Source of the DNA: Ignavibacteriales bacterium
GTDB lineage: Bacteria > Bacteroidota > Ignavibacteria > Ignavibacteriales > Melioribacteraceae
Direction: 5' to 3'
Assembly (NCBI GenBank): GCA_020061355.1
Contig: JAGUYK010000006.1
Span: forward strand, 124,001 to 188,000
Length of the DNA stretch: 64,000 nucleotides
Positions 1-7,500 of this stretch are shown here, in pieces (positions within the stretch are counted from its first letter, which is position 1; each line of letters begins with the position of its first letter). The notes below the pieces were generated by a model that saw only the letters and a list, made by a program, of their open reading frames with translations, was not told where the DNA came from and did no database searches. Both the position numbers and the translations under genes were made by a program.

Positions 1-14
1 TTTCGATTTGTTGA

Positions 15-827
15 TTAATTAATTCTCTTTGAAAGTTTTTCATCCACTCTGAGTATCTGTTCCTTCAAAAGTCTGATATCGTTTCGTAATTCTTCGTTCT
101 CATCCTGAATGAGTGTTTCAATCTTATCAGCATTCTCGGTCGAAATTTTTTGCTGAACCTCGCTCATTGTATTAACCACTATTGCAATAAAAATGTTCAG
201 AGTTGTATAAGATGCAAGGAGTATAAAAAGAATAAAGTAAATATTCGCAAGCGGATATTTTTCCATAACGGCTCTGGAAATTTCTGCCCATCCTTCGAGT
301 GTCATAATCTGGAAAAGAGAAAACATCGATGCGCCAAGTGTTCCAAACCACGCCGGAAACTCTGCGCTGAAAAGCTTTGTGCCGATTACTGCAAAGACAT
401 AAAACACCAATGCAAGCAGAACAAATATCCATAAGAGACTGGGCAGCGAATGGAAAAGTGATTCAACAATGAATCGAAGCTTTGGAACATTTTTGATAAG
501 CCGGAGGGATCTGAAGATCCTTAAGGATCTTAGTACTGCCAGAGCGCCCGATGCCGGAAGAAGAGCAATTGCAACAATGGTGAAATCAAATATATTCCAG
601 CCGCTTCTAAAAAATGATAACCGATAAGCATAAAGCTTAAGTCCGATTTCAACAACAAATATTGCTAATATTATCCTATCAATTAAGAGAAGAGTGCTTC
701 CGAAAGAGGTCATAATTTGATCTGAAGTTTCAAGTCCGATCGTGATCGAGTTAAATATAATAAGCCCGATTATGAAATTTTGAAACCGGGCACTTTCGCT
801 AAATACTTTTATTTTTTCTCTGATCAT
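15..827 (-). CDS. Voltage-gated Na+/cation channel, NaChBac-like
   Basis: A single-repeat six-helix voltage-gated channel of 270 residues, expected to form tetramers in the inner membrane. From the start used here, S1 begins near residue 14. S4 carries arginines at every third position (LRSLRIFRSLRLIK, about residues 99-112). The pore filter is TLEGWAE (about 176-182), aligned with TLESWS/A of NaChBac and NavAb, followed by the S6 helix and a C-terminal heptad-like coiled coil. An in-frame ATG 99 bases upstream (926) would add 33 residues and overlap the dehydrogenase gene. I chose the internal ATG because family members begin about 10-20 residues before S1. The family is sound; ion selectivity is not, because the filter differs from characterised members. 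Confidence 0.88.
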   Translation of the reverse strand: MIREKIKVFSESARFQNFIIGLIIFNSITIGLETSDQIMTSFGSTLLLIDRIILAIFVVEIGLKLYAYRLSFFRSGWNIFDFTIVAIALLPASGALAVLRSLRIFRSLRLIKNVPKLRFIVESLFHSLPSLLWIFVLLALVFYVFAVIGTKLFSAEFPAWFGTLGASMFSLFQIMTLEGWAEISRAVMEKYPLANIYFILFILLASYTTLNIFIAIVVNTMSEVQQKISTENADKIETLIQDENEELRNDIRLLKEQILRVDEKLSKRIN

Positions 828-889
828 AAATTCTTTTTGTTCTAATTTAGAAAAAGATGAGAATTCTCGAACTCCGTTATGATGGATTT

Positions 890-1726
890 TCAGATTCTTG
901 CCAGAAATTCTTCGCATTTGTCCCATAACTTCTTTTCATCAGCAGGATTGAAAAATTTACATTTCTCTTCTATTCTATCTTTGAAAAATCCTCCGTTGTT
1001 ACCCAGAATTTTCTCGGTTGAAGCGAGCCATACAATTGTATCTGCTCCATGCTGAATTGTTCTTCCTTCAATTAAACCGAATAACTTGAGAAGAAGTTTA
1101 CCTACAATATTCTGATTCCTAAAAAGATCAGTTGATGGAATAAATCCCGGAGTCATTGAATAAACTGAAACACCATCCTTTTCAAGCCGCCGCGCCCACT
1201 CACGCGTAAGCATTCTGTTGGCTTGTTTGGTCTTTTTGTACGCAAGTGTTCCACTGTATTTTCTTTTATCAAAATTAATATCATCAATTCTAAGTCCGCC
1301 CGCAAAGTGCGATGCAACATTAATAATTCTTGATGGTGTTCCGTTTTTTATATGTTCAAGAAGTAGTTTTGTAAGAAGCTGATGACCGATTACATTAACT
1401 GCAAAAGTCCTTTCGGCTCCGAACCCGCCGATTTCCTTCTTATCAGACCATAACCCGGCGTTATTAATTAGAATATCAAGTTTATTCTCGTCTTTTTTAA
1501 ATGAATCGACAAAATTCCTGATCGATTCGGGTGAAGACAGGTCGAGTTCTTTAACAAATAAATTTTCGTTCCCGGTTTCTCTTACGATTTCCTCTCTGGC
1601 ATCATTCGCAGATTTCACCGAGCGGCAGGCCATATAAATCTTTGCACCGGACTTAGCAAGTTCTTTAGCAGCTTCCCTGCCAATACCGCGGTTGGCACCC
1701 GTAATTATAATAATCTTATCCTTCAT
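890..1726 (-). CDS. Short-chain dehydrogenase/reductase, retinol dehydrogenase-like
   Basis: A classical SDR oxidoreductase of 278 residues, cytosolic, using NAD(P)H on an unknown carbonyl or alcohol substrate. Visible signatures: the Rossmann glycine motif TGANRGIG (residues 9-16), NNAG (88-91), Asn111, catalytic Ser139 and the YxxxK pair Tyr163/Lys167. The segment around the active site (SGTLAYKKTKQANRML) resembles the retinol dehydrogenase / WW-domain oxidoreductase branch. Arg35 after the second beta strand suggests NADP preference (inference). A short purine-rich stretch (AAGGAAAA) precedes the ATG. It lies upstream of, and in the same direction as, the channel gene, but nothing ties the two functionally. 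Confidence 0.9.
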   Translation of the reverse strand: MKDKIIIITGANRGIGREAAKELAKSGAKIYMACRSVKSANDAREEIVRETGNENLFVKELDLSSPESIRNFVDSFKKDENKLDILINNAGLWSDKKEIGGFGAERTFAVNVIGHQLLTKLLLEHIKNGTPSRIINVASHFAGGLRIDDINFDKRKYSGTLAYKKTKQANRMLTREWARRLEKDGVSVYSMTPGFIPSTDLFRNQNIVGKLLLKLFGLIEGRTIQHGADTIVWLASTEKILGNNGGFFKDRIEEKCKFFNPADEKKLWDKCEEFLARI

Positions 1727-1838
1727 TTTTCCTTTTCAACTTTTGAAATGTCTAACAAAAGCTGCAATTAAAACGTTCATTATTTCAGAGTGAAAAAAAT
1801 TTCGAAATGTTCGTCCACCCGATCAATTGCGATTTTAA

Positions 1839-2795
1839 TTACCGTGTGAATATCAGAAATGTTATATATCCAAGATAGAGTAAAACAAGTAATACTCCCT
1901 GCCATCTTTCAAGCACATGTTTTTTTCCAACATACATTGCAAAGAAAAGGATCAGGCTTGCAAGAATATTTACCAGAACGTCCACATTGGAATCCGTATT
2001 GACTGGTAGTGGTCTTATTATTGAACTGACTCCCAGAATCCAGAAGACATTGAATATATTAGAACCGACAACATTACCGATTGCAATATCAGTCTGCTTT
2101 TTATAGGCGGCTACCGCAGAAGTTGCTAACTCGGGTAGCGAGGTTCCCACTGCAACAATTGTTAGTCCAATTAAAGATTGACTGATATTAAAAGACTCTG
2201 CTATTTTAACCGCACCTTCAACAATCCAATTGCCGCCTAACACCAGACCGGTAAAGCCCAATAATATATATGCAATTGCTTTAAAATAGCTTAATTCCTT
2301 AACCGGCGTTTCATTAATATCCTCATCTGATTTTGTTATACTGAACGTGTAATAAAGAAAAATTATAAAGAATCCGAGGAAAACAAGTCCGTCTATTCTT
2401 GTTATTACCGAGATGGGATTTCCGTCGATTAATATATCATTGGCCGTTATTGTAACAAGTAATGCAGCAAGCAGGCTGAATGGAATTTCTTTTAAAACAG
2501 TATTTTTCTTTGCGGAAATGGGATAAATAATTGAAGCTATGCCCAGTATTAAAAGTATGTTCGCAATATTGCTTCCTAGAATATTACCAATTGCAATTTC
2601 TGTATTTCCTTTTGCCGAAGCGAATATGTTTACTATAAATTCAGGAGCAGATGTTCCAAAAGCAACAATTGTTAAACCAATTACAATATTCGAAATATTG
2701 AATCTTTTTGCAATAGAAGAGGAACCGTCAACTAAAAGATCGGCTCCTTTAATTAATATATAAAAACCGACGACAAAGAGAATGTATGTTAGCAT
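1839..2795 (-). CDS. Calcium/sodium antiporter, CaCA family (YrbG-like)
   Basis: An inner-membrane cation exchanger of 318 residues with the two inverted alpha-repeats that define the CaCA superfamily. Counting from a GTG six bases upstream, repeat one has GTSAPE at 49-54 and GNILGSN at 72-78; repeat two has GTSLPE at 219-224 and GNVVGSN at 242-248. The acidic residues in GTSxPE bind the transported ion. About ten hydrophobic segments are visible, with an acidic cytoplasmic loop near residue 160. The GTG at 2801 would also be in frame; the ATG at 2795 is preferred. Likely exports Ca2+ in exchange for Na+ or H+. The flanking genes give no further clue to substrate. Confidence 0.92.
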   Translation of the reverse strand: MLTYILFVVGFYILIKGADLLVDGSSSIAKRFNISNIVIGLTIVAFGTSAPEFIVNIFASAKGNTEIAIGNILGSNIANILLILGIASIIYPISAKKNTVLKEIPFSLLAALLVTITANDILIDGNPISVITRIDGLVFLGFFIIFLYYTFSITKSDEDINETPVKELSYFKAIAYILLGFTGLVLGGNWIVEGAVKIAESFNISQSLIGLTIVAVGTSLPELATSAVAAYKKQTDIAIGNVVGSNIFNVFWILGVSSIIRPLPVNTDSNVDVLVNILASLILFFAMYVGKKHVLERWQGVLLVLLYLGYITFLIFTR

Positions 2796-2902
2796 AGACA
2801 CTGTTTTTTTGTTTGCAAAATTAAATAAGTAAAGTGGTTATCTGCCAAAAAAGTTCGATAATTCATCGCTGTTTTTTCCTCAACTCGTATCCTTGTAATA
2901 TT

Positions 2903-4198
2903 TTAATACGCCTTTATCAAATCAGCCTTTCGATAATAATGCTTTAATATCTGTTCGAAATTGTATCCCCTGTTCGCCATTGTAATGGCGCCGGATTGGC
3001 ACATTCCAACACCGTGTCCCCATCCTGCACCATAAAACGTAAGCCCGCTTTCTACTTTATCTATAACAAAGCATGAACTTCTCAGAGGAGGATCAAACAT
3101 CCTTCTAATATTTAGTTCTCCAAGGACTTCAGTACTATCTTTCTCATAAATAAACTTTGCATGATATGTTCGACCGGAGGTTCCACGTTTTAGGATTTTC
3201 AGATCAATCAGATTTCCTGAATCTTTTCCTTTCGATGTCATCCGTCCGATTTCCTCGGTTGAGATTTCCCTTTTCCACCTGAAGTTATTCCGGCTCCATT
3301 CGGGAAGATTGTTCATCTCCGGATTACAGAATGCCGGGGGATTTGAAAATATCCATCCGCGGGCATTCTCTTCAACACCAAAATCAACTGCTATTGAATC
3401 ATCCCAATCAGGATGAGAAATATTATATGACTCCGAAGCGGGTCTATCAAACCAAACATTTCTAATCAGTTCCGAATGACCGCCGCAGTTGGAAGCATAA
3501 TAAGCATTGATCGGTTTTCCGCTCTCGCTCAGTATTAAACTTTTTGTTTCAATAACAGCACGGTCGGACATTTCAGTACGTTTTCCGTTGCCGCCGAAAA
3601 CCTGACATTCAACACCAGAAGTTAGATCGTGATGCTCTCCTCCGTATAATTTGGAGGTTAAAGCCATTACAGCTTCGGAACGTGCTGCAACAGCCTGGGC
3701 TTTCAGCGCTTCAAGGGGGGACGTTCCTCCAATTTCATTAGGTACAACTCCTTTTAAGTATTGTTCAAGCGGAAGATGTACAATCACATCAAAATTGTTT
3801 TCACTATTTATGTATATATAAATCTCGCCTTCATAAATTCTATCCTCCTTGCTTTCCCACCACCATCCGACTCCAACTGGAACATTTTTAATTTTCAATG
3901 AGCCCGCATCAGCCGAACTGTGTAAAATAAAGCTCTCGTTCATAATAAAACTTTCACGATCCATGACGGTCATTTTAATTCCGCTGTTAACTATTGTGAA
4001 AAGTATTTCGCCGTCTTCAGGTTTGAATTGCTTGATCAAATTTTCGCTTGCCAGGATCCATTCATCGCTAAAACTGATTTTTAATGTATCAACGGCGTTT
4101 ATTATTCTTACTCTGACTATTGGTTCGTTTTGATATAATGTTTGTGCGTAAAAAGAATGAGAGGCAAAGAGGGATAATATCAGAAAATACTTTTTCAT
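2903..4198 (-). CDS. SpoIID/LytB domain secreted protein
   Basis: A 431-residue exported protein with a cleavable signal peptide (MKKYFLILSLFASHSFYAQ). The C-terminal two thirds match the SpoIID/LytB family, which in sporulating Firmicutes is a peptidoglycan lytic transglycosylase. Typical elements are the VPNEIGG...LEALKAQAVAARSEA region near residues 153-175, HDLTSGVECQVFGG near 195-208, a YYASNCGGHSE segment, and GWGHGVGMCQSGA at 392-404. Here it presumably trims periplasmic peptidoglycan or has a related cell-wall role; sporulation is not implied, since such proteins are common outside Firmicutes. It stands alone, with a 176-base divergent intergenic region on its 5' side. Confidence 0.88.
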   Translation of the reverse strand: MKKYFLILSLFASHSFYAQTLYQNEPIVRVRIINAVDTLKISFSDEWILASENLIKQFKPEDGEILFTIVNSGIKMTVMDRESFIMNESFILHSSADAGSLKIKNVPVGVGWWWESKEDRIYEGEIYIYINSENNFDVIVHLPLEQYLKGVVPNEIGGTSPLEALKAQAVAARSEAVMALTSKLYGGEHHDLTSGVECQVFGGNGKRTEMSDRAVIETKSLILSESGKPINAYYASNCGGHSELIRNVWFDRPASESYNISHPDWDDSIAVDFGVEENARGWIFSNPPAFCNPEMNNLPEWSRNNFRWKREISTEEIGRMTSKGKDSGNLIDLKILKRGTSGRTYHAKFIYEKDSTEVLGELNIRRMFDPPLRSSCFVIDKVESGLTFYGAGWGHGVGMCQSGAITMANRGYNFEQILKHYYRKADLIKAY

Positions 4199-4374
4199 TT
4201 ATCAATCAATATTATTCAGTTATCTTGTTAGCTGTTCGAATCGATGATTTCCAAAATATAAGATCTTGATATCAAATCAAATTCTTCTGTGATCTTTTAG
4301 AGTCGTATGAATACAAAGCGGGAAGAAAAAAATTATTAATTTTCGGTAGAATATTCTATATAATTTGTGCTTCT

Positions 4375-5247
4375 ATGAAAAACAGAAAAATAATTACTAT
4401 GCTAGTTTTGCTAATTGCTCTTGCGTCAACCATTGCAGCATCATCCGGAATTTTTTCAAATGAGGGTCCGGGACAATATGAATATGAATCGATCCGGGGA
4501 CAAAAAGTTATGATCTACGGCAAGGGGCTATATCAACACATGTCCGCTGATGTGGCTATACAGGGAATTGCGCAGGATTATATAACTCTCCTTGTCGGTG
4601 TGCCGTTGCTATTAATTTCGCTTCTCCTTTCAAGGAAAAACCCGTTACGCGGATTGTTTCTTCTTTCGGGTACCCTTGGATATTTTCTTGTTACATACCT
4701 GTTCTACCTTGCAATGGGAATGTATAACTGGATGTTTTTGGTTTATGCGTTTCTTCTCGGAAGCTCTTTCTTTGCTTTGATATTAACAATTTTATCGTTT
4801 AATCCTGATGAAATGAAACAGCTTTTGAAATCAGAAAAGCCACTGCGGGGCGCTGGAATTTTTTTAATTATTAATGGATCATTAGTTGCTCTCCTTTGGC
4901 TTGGCATTATTGTTCCTCCATTGATAAACAATACGATTTTTCCGCCCGAACTACAGCACTATACTACTTTAATAGTGCAGGGATTTGATCTTGGTTTACT
5001 GCTGCCTTTTGCATTCGTAGTGGGCTATCTCGCTATAAAGAAAAATTTTTATGGATATCTTTTCACCCCTATCTATATGATATTTCTTTCATTATTGATG
5101 ACAGCATTGGTCTCAAAGATTTTGTTTATGGCAAAAGCCGGCGCCAATGTAATTCCTGCGGTGTTCATTATGCCGACAATTGCTTTGATATCGATAACGT
5201 TCTCGGTTCTGTTATTAAGAAATCTTCAAACCGGAAATTTGAAATAG
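4375..5247 (+). CDS. Unknown multi-pass membrane protein
   Basis: I do not recognise this 290-residue protein. It starts with a hydrophobic helix (MLVLLIALASTIAASSG), followed by a short extracytoplasmic stretch with IRGQKVMIYGKGLYQHMSADVA, split here as IRGQKVMIYGKG and LYQHMSADVA, and then about seven hydrophobic helices to the C terminus. Several helices are Phe/Leu-rich with few charges, so it is surely an integral inner-membrane protein. A TATAAT hexamer at 4359-4364 lies only 10 bases before the ATG, which could mean a very short or leaderless transcript. No cofactor motif or transport signature is visible. It stands alone between the SpoIID gene and cspA. Confidence 0.75.
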   Translation: MKNRKIITMLVLLIALASTIAASSGIFSNEGPGQYEYESIRGQKVMIYGKGLYQHMSADVAIQGIAQDYITLLVGVPLLLISLLLSRKNPLRGLFLLSGTLGYFLVTYLFYLAMGMYNWMFLVYAFLLGSSFFALILTILSFNPDEMKQLLKSEKPLRGAGIFLIINGSLVALLWLGIIVPPLINNTIFPPELQHYTTLIVQGFDLGLLLPFAFVVGYLAIKKNFYGYLFTPIYMIFLSLLMTALVSKILFMAKAGANVIPAVFIMPTIALISITFSVLLLRNLQTGNLK

Positions 5248-5463
5248 TTTGAATACGGGTTAATAGAGGACTTTCATTCGGACGGACATGTCTTCTACAA
5301 ATTAGGTTTCTAATTATATTAGTTGTATGTTTACATCCGTAAAGGCAGTAGTTTTAGAAGTTGATGTAGATGTAGACGTAAATCCGTTCGAACCCTTCAG
5401 TAATTTTTTAAAGCCCTGTCGTAAAAAATCAATCTATTAACAATCTACAAAGGAGCATCTGTT

Positions 5464-5676
5464 ATGGCAGAGCGCAAACAAGGATCAGTAAAATGGTTCA
5501 ACAGTACTAAAGGTTTTGGTTTCATTTCACAGGAAAGCGGAGATGATGTATTCGTACATTATCAGTCAATTATTGGCGATGGTTACAAATCTTTAGCAGA
5601 AAATGATAAAGTTGAATTCACAGTTACCCAGGGTCCAAAAGGACTTCAGGCAGCTGAAGTTAAAGTGATTCACTAA
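5464..5676 (+). CDS. cspA: Cold-shock protein
   Basis: A 70-residue cold-shock domain protein that binds single-stranded RNA or DNA and acts as an RNA chaperone. RNP1 is KGFGFISQ and RNP2 is VFVHYQSI, with the usual [11 protein letters not shown] start and the C-terminal [12 protein letters not shown] strand. A good ribosome-binding site (AAGGAG, 5450-5455) precedes the ATG, and a strong terminator follows. The 216 bases upstream hold no gene and may include a long transcribed leader, as in many csp genes, but I see no defined thermosensor. The short reading frame crossing the leader continues into the gene in another frame and is not convincing. Confidence 0.97.
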   Translation: MAERKQGSVKWFNSTKGFGFISQESGDDVFVHYQSIIGDGYKSLAENDKVEFTVTQGPKGLQAAEVKVIH

Positions 5677-5696
5677 GAATAATAGCTTATTCTTAC

Positions 5697-5726
5697 AAAA
5701 GCCCCGCAAAAGCGGGGTTTTTTATT
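5697..5726 (+). terminator. Rho-independent terminator after cspA
   Basis: A GC-rich stem, GCCCCGC (5701-5707), AAAA loop, GCGGGG (5712-5717), flanked by A residues on the left and a run of six T on the right. A textbook intrinsic terminator for cspA. Confidence 0.93.
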
Positions 5727-5804
5727 TTAAACTCTCCCCCGATAGATCCAATAAATCCTCGTTTTCGCTTAATAGACCATTTTAAGAATTTCTCGAAATT
5801 CTAC

Positions 5805-5842
5805 TTGACAAAGAGCTATCAATATGATATCATTACGATAGC
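5805..5842 (+). promoter_or_regulatory. Sigma70-like promoter with overlapping 28-bp dyad operator
   Basis: TTGACA at 5805-5810, a 17-base spacer and TATCAT at 5828-5833 form a near-consensus housekeeping promoter 30 bases before the SPFH gene. The -10 box lies in the middle of a dyad spanning 5815-5842: GCTATC, 3 bases, ATGATATCAT, 3 bases, GATAGC, perfectly symmetric in all paired blocks. Such placement implies repression by a dimeric or tetrameric DNA-binding protein that excludes polymerase. The Arc-like protein encoded third in the downstream cluster is an obvious candidate, but this is inference. Confidence 0.7.
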
Positions 5843-5863
5843 AAAACAAATGGGGCAGGAAAA

Positions 5864-6739
5864 ATGGAAACAATAGTAGAAAAAACAGCAAAAAAACTGA
5901 ACGGTTTCTTAACGCTATTTGTGGTCTTCGCATTATTCGTTTTTGAAGCATATCTACTTGTTCAAGGAATTAAAACAGAGAATGCATCAATACTCTGGAT
6001 ATTTATTCCATTGTTGATCGCTCTTTTCATTTCATTCGGAGGTTTTTCAATCATTCAACCCAACGACTCGCGCGTGTTGATCCTTTTCGGAAAATATATT
6101 GGCACCATTCGCGATTCCGGTTTCTGGTGGGTAAATCCCTTTACCGATAAGAGAAAAGTCTCTCTCAGGATTCACAACTTCAACAGCGAAAAAATTAAAG
6201 TGAATGACCTTCATGGAAATCCGATTGAAATTGCTGCTGTTATAGTGTGGCGCGTGGTTGATTCGGCACGCGCTCTTTTTGATGTTCAGAATTATGAAGA
6301 GTTCGTTGCAATCCAGAGCGAGACAGCCATAAGAGGACTTGCGTCGGATTACGCATATGATGCATCGGAAGATGAAAAACACTCGCTAAGAGGAAACACA
6401 CAGGAAATTTCCGAGGAGTTGAAGAAACAGGTTCAAACCCGTCTACAAATTGCAGGTTTAGAAATAATTGAATCGAGAATCAGTCACCTTGCGTATGCAC
6501 CTGAAATTGCACAAGCAATGCTGCGAAGACAACAGGCTCAGGCGGTAGTTGCGGCAAGAACAAAAATAGTTGAGGGCGCCGTGGGAATGGTCGAGATGGC
6601 ATTGAAAGCTTTAAGTGAACAGCATATAGTAGTTCTTGATGAAGATAAAAAAGCAACAATGGTTAATAATTTGTTGGTTGCTCTTGTTTCTGAAACTCAA
6701 GCACAACCGGTAATTAACACCGGAACACTTTATCAATAA
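5864..6739 (+). CDS. SPFH/Band 7 (stomatin-prohibitin-flotillin) membrane protein
   Basis: A 291-residue SPFH-domain protein. Two hydrophobic helices (about residues 14-35 and 43-60) anchor it. The SPFH domain follows, with [19 protein letters not shown], a GFWWVNPF segment typical of the family, and an Ala/Gln-rich helical tail ([22 protein letters not shown]) resembling the flotillin/prohibitin coiled coil. Such proteins make oligomeric membrane scaffolds that organise lipid domains or control proteases. It is the first gene of a cluster with 12-base and 9-base gaps to the next two genes, and it sits directly behind the dyad-containing promoter. No NfeD partner or FtsH gene is nearby, so its client is unknown. 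Confidence 0.92.
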   Translation: METIVEKTAKKLNGFLTLFVVFALFVFEAYLLVQGIKTENASILWIFIPLLIALFISFGGFSIIQPNDSRVLILFGKYIGTIRDSGFWWVNPFTDKRKVSLRIHNFNSEKIKVNDLHGNPIEIAAVIVWRVVDSARALFDVQNYEEFVAIQSETAIRGLASDYAYDASEDEKHSLRGNTQEISEELKKQVQTRLQIAGLEIIESRISHLAYAPEIAQAMLRRQQAQAVVAARTKIVEGAVGMVEMALKALSEQHIVVLDEDKKATMVNNLLVALVSETQAQPVINTGTLYQ

Positions 6740-6751
6740 TTATGATTTAAA

Positions 6752-7276
6752 ATGGAAACTGAAAAAAGACTATCTGATTACATTGGCAAGGAACTTTTGC
6801 TTACTCAACCGAAATTTCTTAAAAGAGATTATGAACTAAAGTGCGGTGAGGAAATTATTGCGAAGATAAATCATCCCAAATGGTATAGCTCGGACTTTGT
6901 TGCAATCTGGAATAAGCAAAAATGGGAAATATACAAACCTAGTATCTGGAGAAGTGCTGTTGAAATTAAAGAAGCCGGCAAGCAGCTCCCATTTGCTGCT
7001 TACAAAAAAACCAGATTTAAGTCAGAAGGTGTGGTAGATTTACCACGGGGACAAAAGCTGAAGCTAGTGCTTAGAGTTTTTAAAGGCTCATACGAAATAC
7101 AATTGATTTCCGGCGAGCGGCTCGTTCTAATAAAAGATAAAGCTTCTTTCAAAGACAAAACAGAATTTGTTGTTGAACAGAGATCCGAGTTGTTGGATAA
7201 ATATCCATGGATAATTCTTTTAGCATGGTACATTTCATCACAAAGGAAACATCACTCTGCTGCTGCGGCAGGTTAA
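6752..7276 (+). CDS. Unknown protein in SPFH/Arc cluster
   Basis: A 174-residue protein of unknown function lying 12 bases after the SPFH gene. It is rich in predicted beta strands with alternating charged and aromatic residues (LLTQPKFLKRDYELKCGEEI, KWYSSDFVAIWNKQKWEIYK), and ends with a hydrophobic stretch (YPWIILLAWYISSQ) and a His/Ala tail. The strand pattern recalls small antiparallel barrels of the LURP-one/tubby type, but that is a guess. Close spacing implies co-translation with its neighbours, and it probably works with the SPFH protein at the membrane. No catalytic motif is visible. Confidence 0.78.
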   Translation: METEKRLSDYIGKELLLTQPKFLKRDYELKCGEEIIAKINHPKWYSSDFVAIWNKQKWEIYKPSIWRSAVEIKEAGKQLPFAAYKKTRFKSEGVVDLPRGQKLKLVLRVFKGSYEIQLISGERLVLIKDKASFKDKTEFVVEQRSELLDKYPWIILLAWYISSQRKHHSAAAAG

Positions 7277-7285
7277 ATTAAGATT

Positions 7286-7489
7286 ATGGCTGAAAAGAAA
7301 AAATTTTTATTGCGTATTGATGAGAGATTATATGCTTCTCTCGAAAAATGGGCGTCAGATGATTTTAGAAGCATTAATGCGCAGATTGAGTACTTGCTTA
7401 AAGATGCTTTGCGAAAAGCAGGTAGAATTAATAATTCTTCCAATATGCCGCAGAATGAAAGTCCCGAACCACCCCCCGATAATAATTGA
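7286..7489 (+). CDS. Arc-like ribbon-helix-helix DNA-binding protein
   Basis: A 67-residue protein with the MetJ/Arc-type ribbon-helix-helix fold: a short beta strand (KFLLRIDE), helix A (RLYASLEKWASDDF) and helix B (SINAQIEYLLKDALRKAG), then a Pro-rich disordered tail ending PEPPPDN. The ribbon-helix-helix family binds operators as dimers or tetramers through the N-terminal strand. It is nine bases after the unknown gene and overlaps nothing, so it is part of the same transcript. It may autoregulate through the dyad at 5815-5842 (inference). Homologous folds occur in antitoxins, but no toxin-like partner is recognisable. Confidence 0.85.
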   Translation: MAEKKKFLLRIDERLYASLEKWASDDFRSINAQIEYLLKDALRKAGRINNSSNMPQNESPEPPPDNN

Positions 7490-7500
7490 AGGAGCTTACG

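Noticed and set aside
150..434. A 94-codon rightward frame and several other frames opposite the channel gene
   Set aside because: They are complementary-strand shadows of a clearly conserved channel; their products are Cys/Lys-rich and match nothing.
5326..5463. Short frame in the cspA leader (MFTSVKAVVLEVDVDVDV...) with GATGTA tandem repeats
   Set aside because: It runs into cspA in another frame and has no conserved product; the tandem repeat is too short for a CRISPR array.
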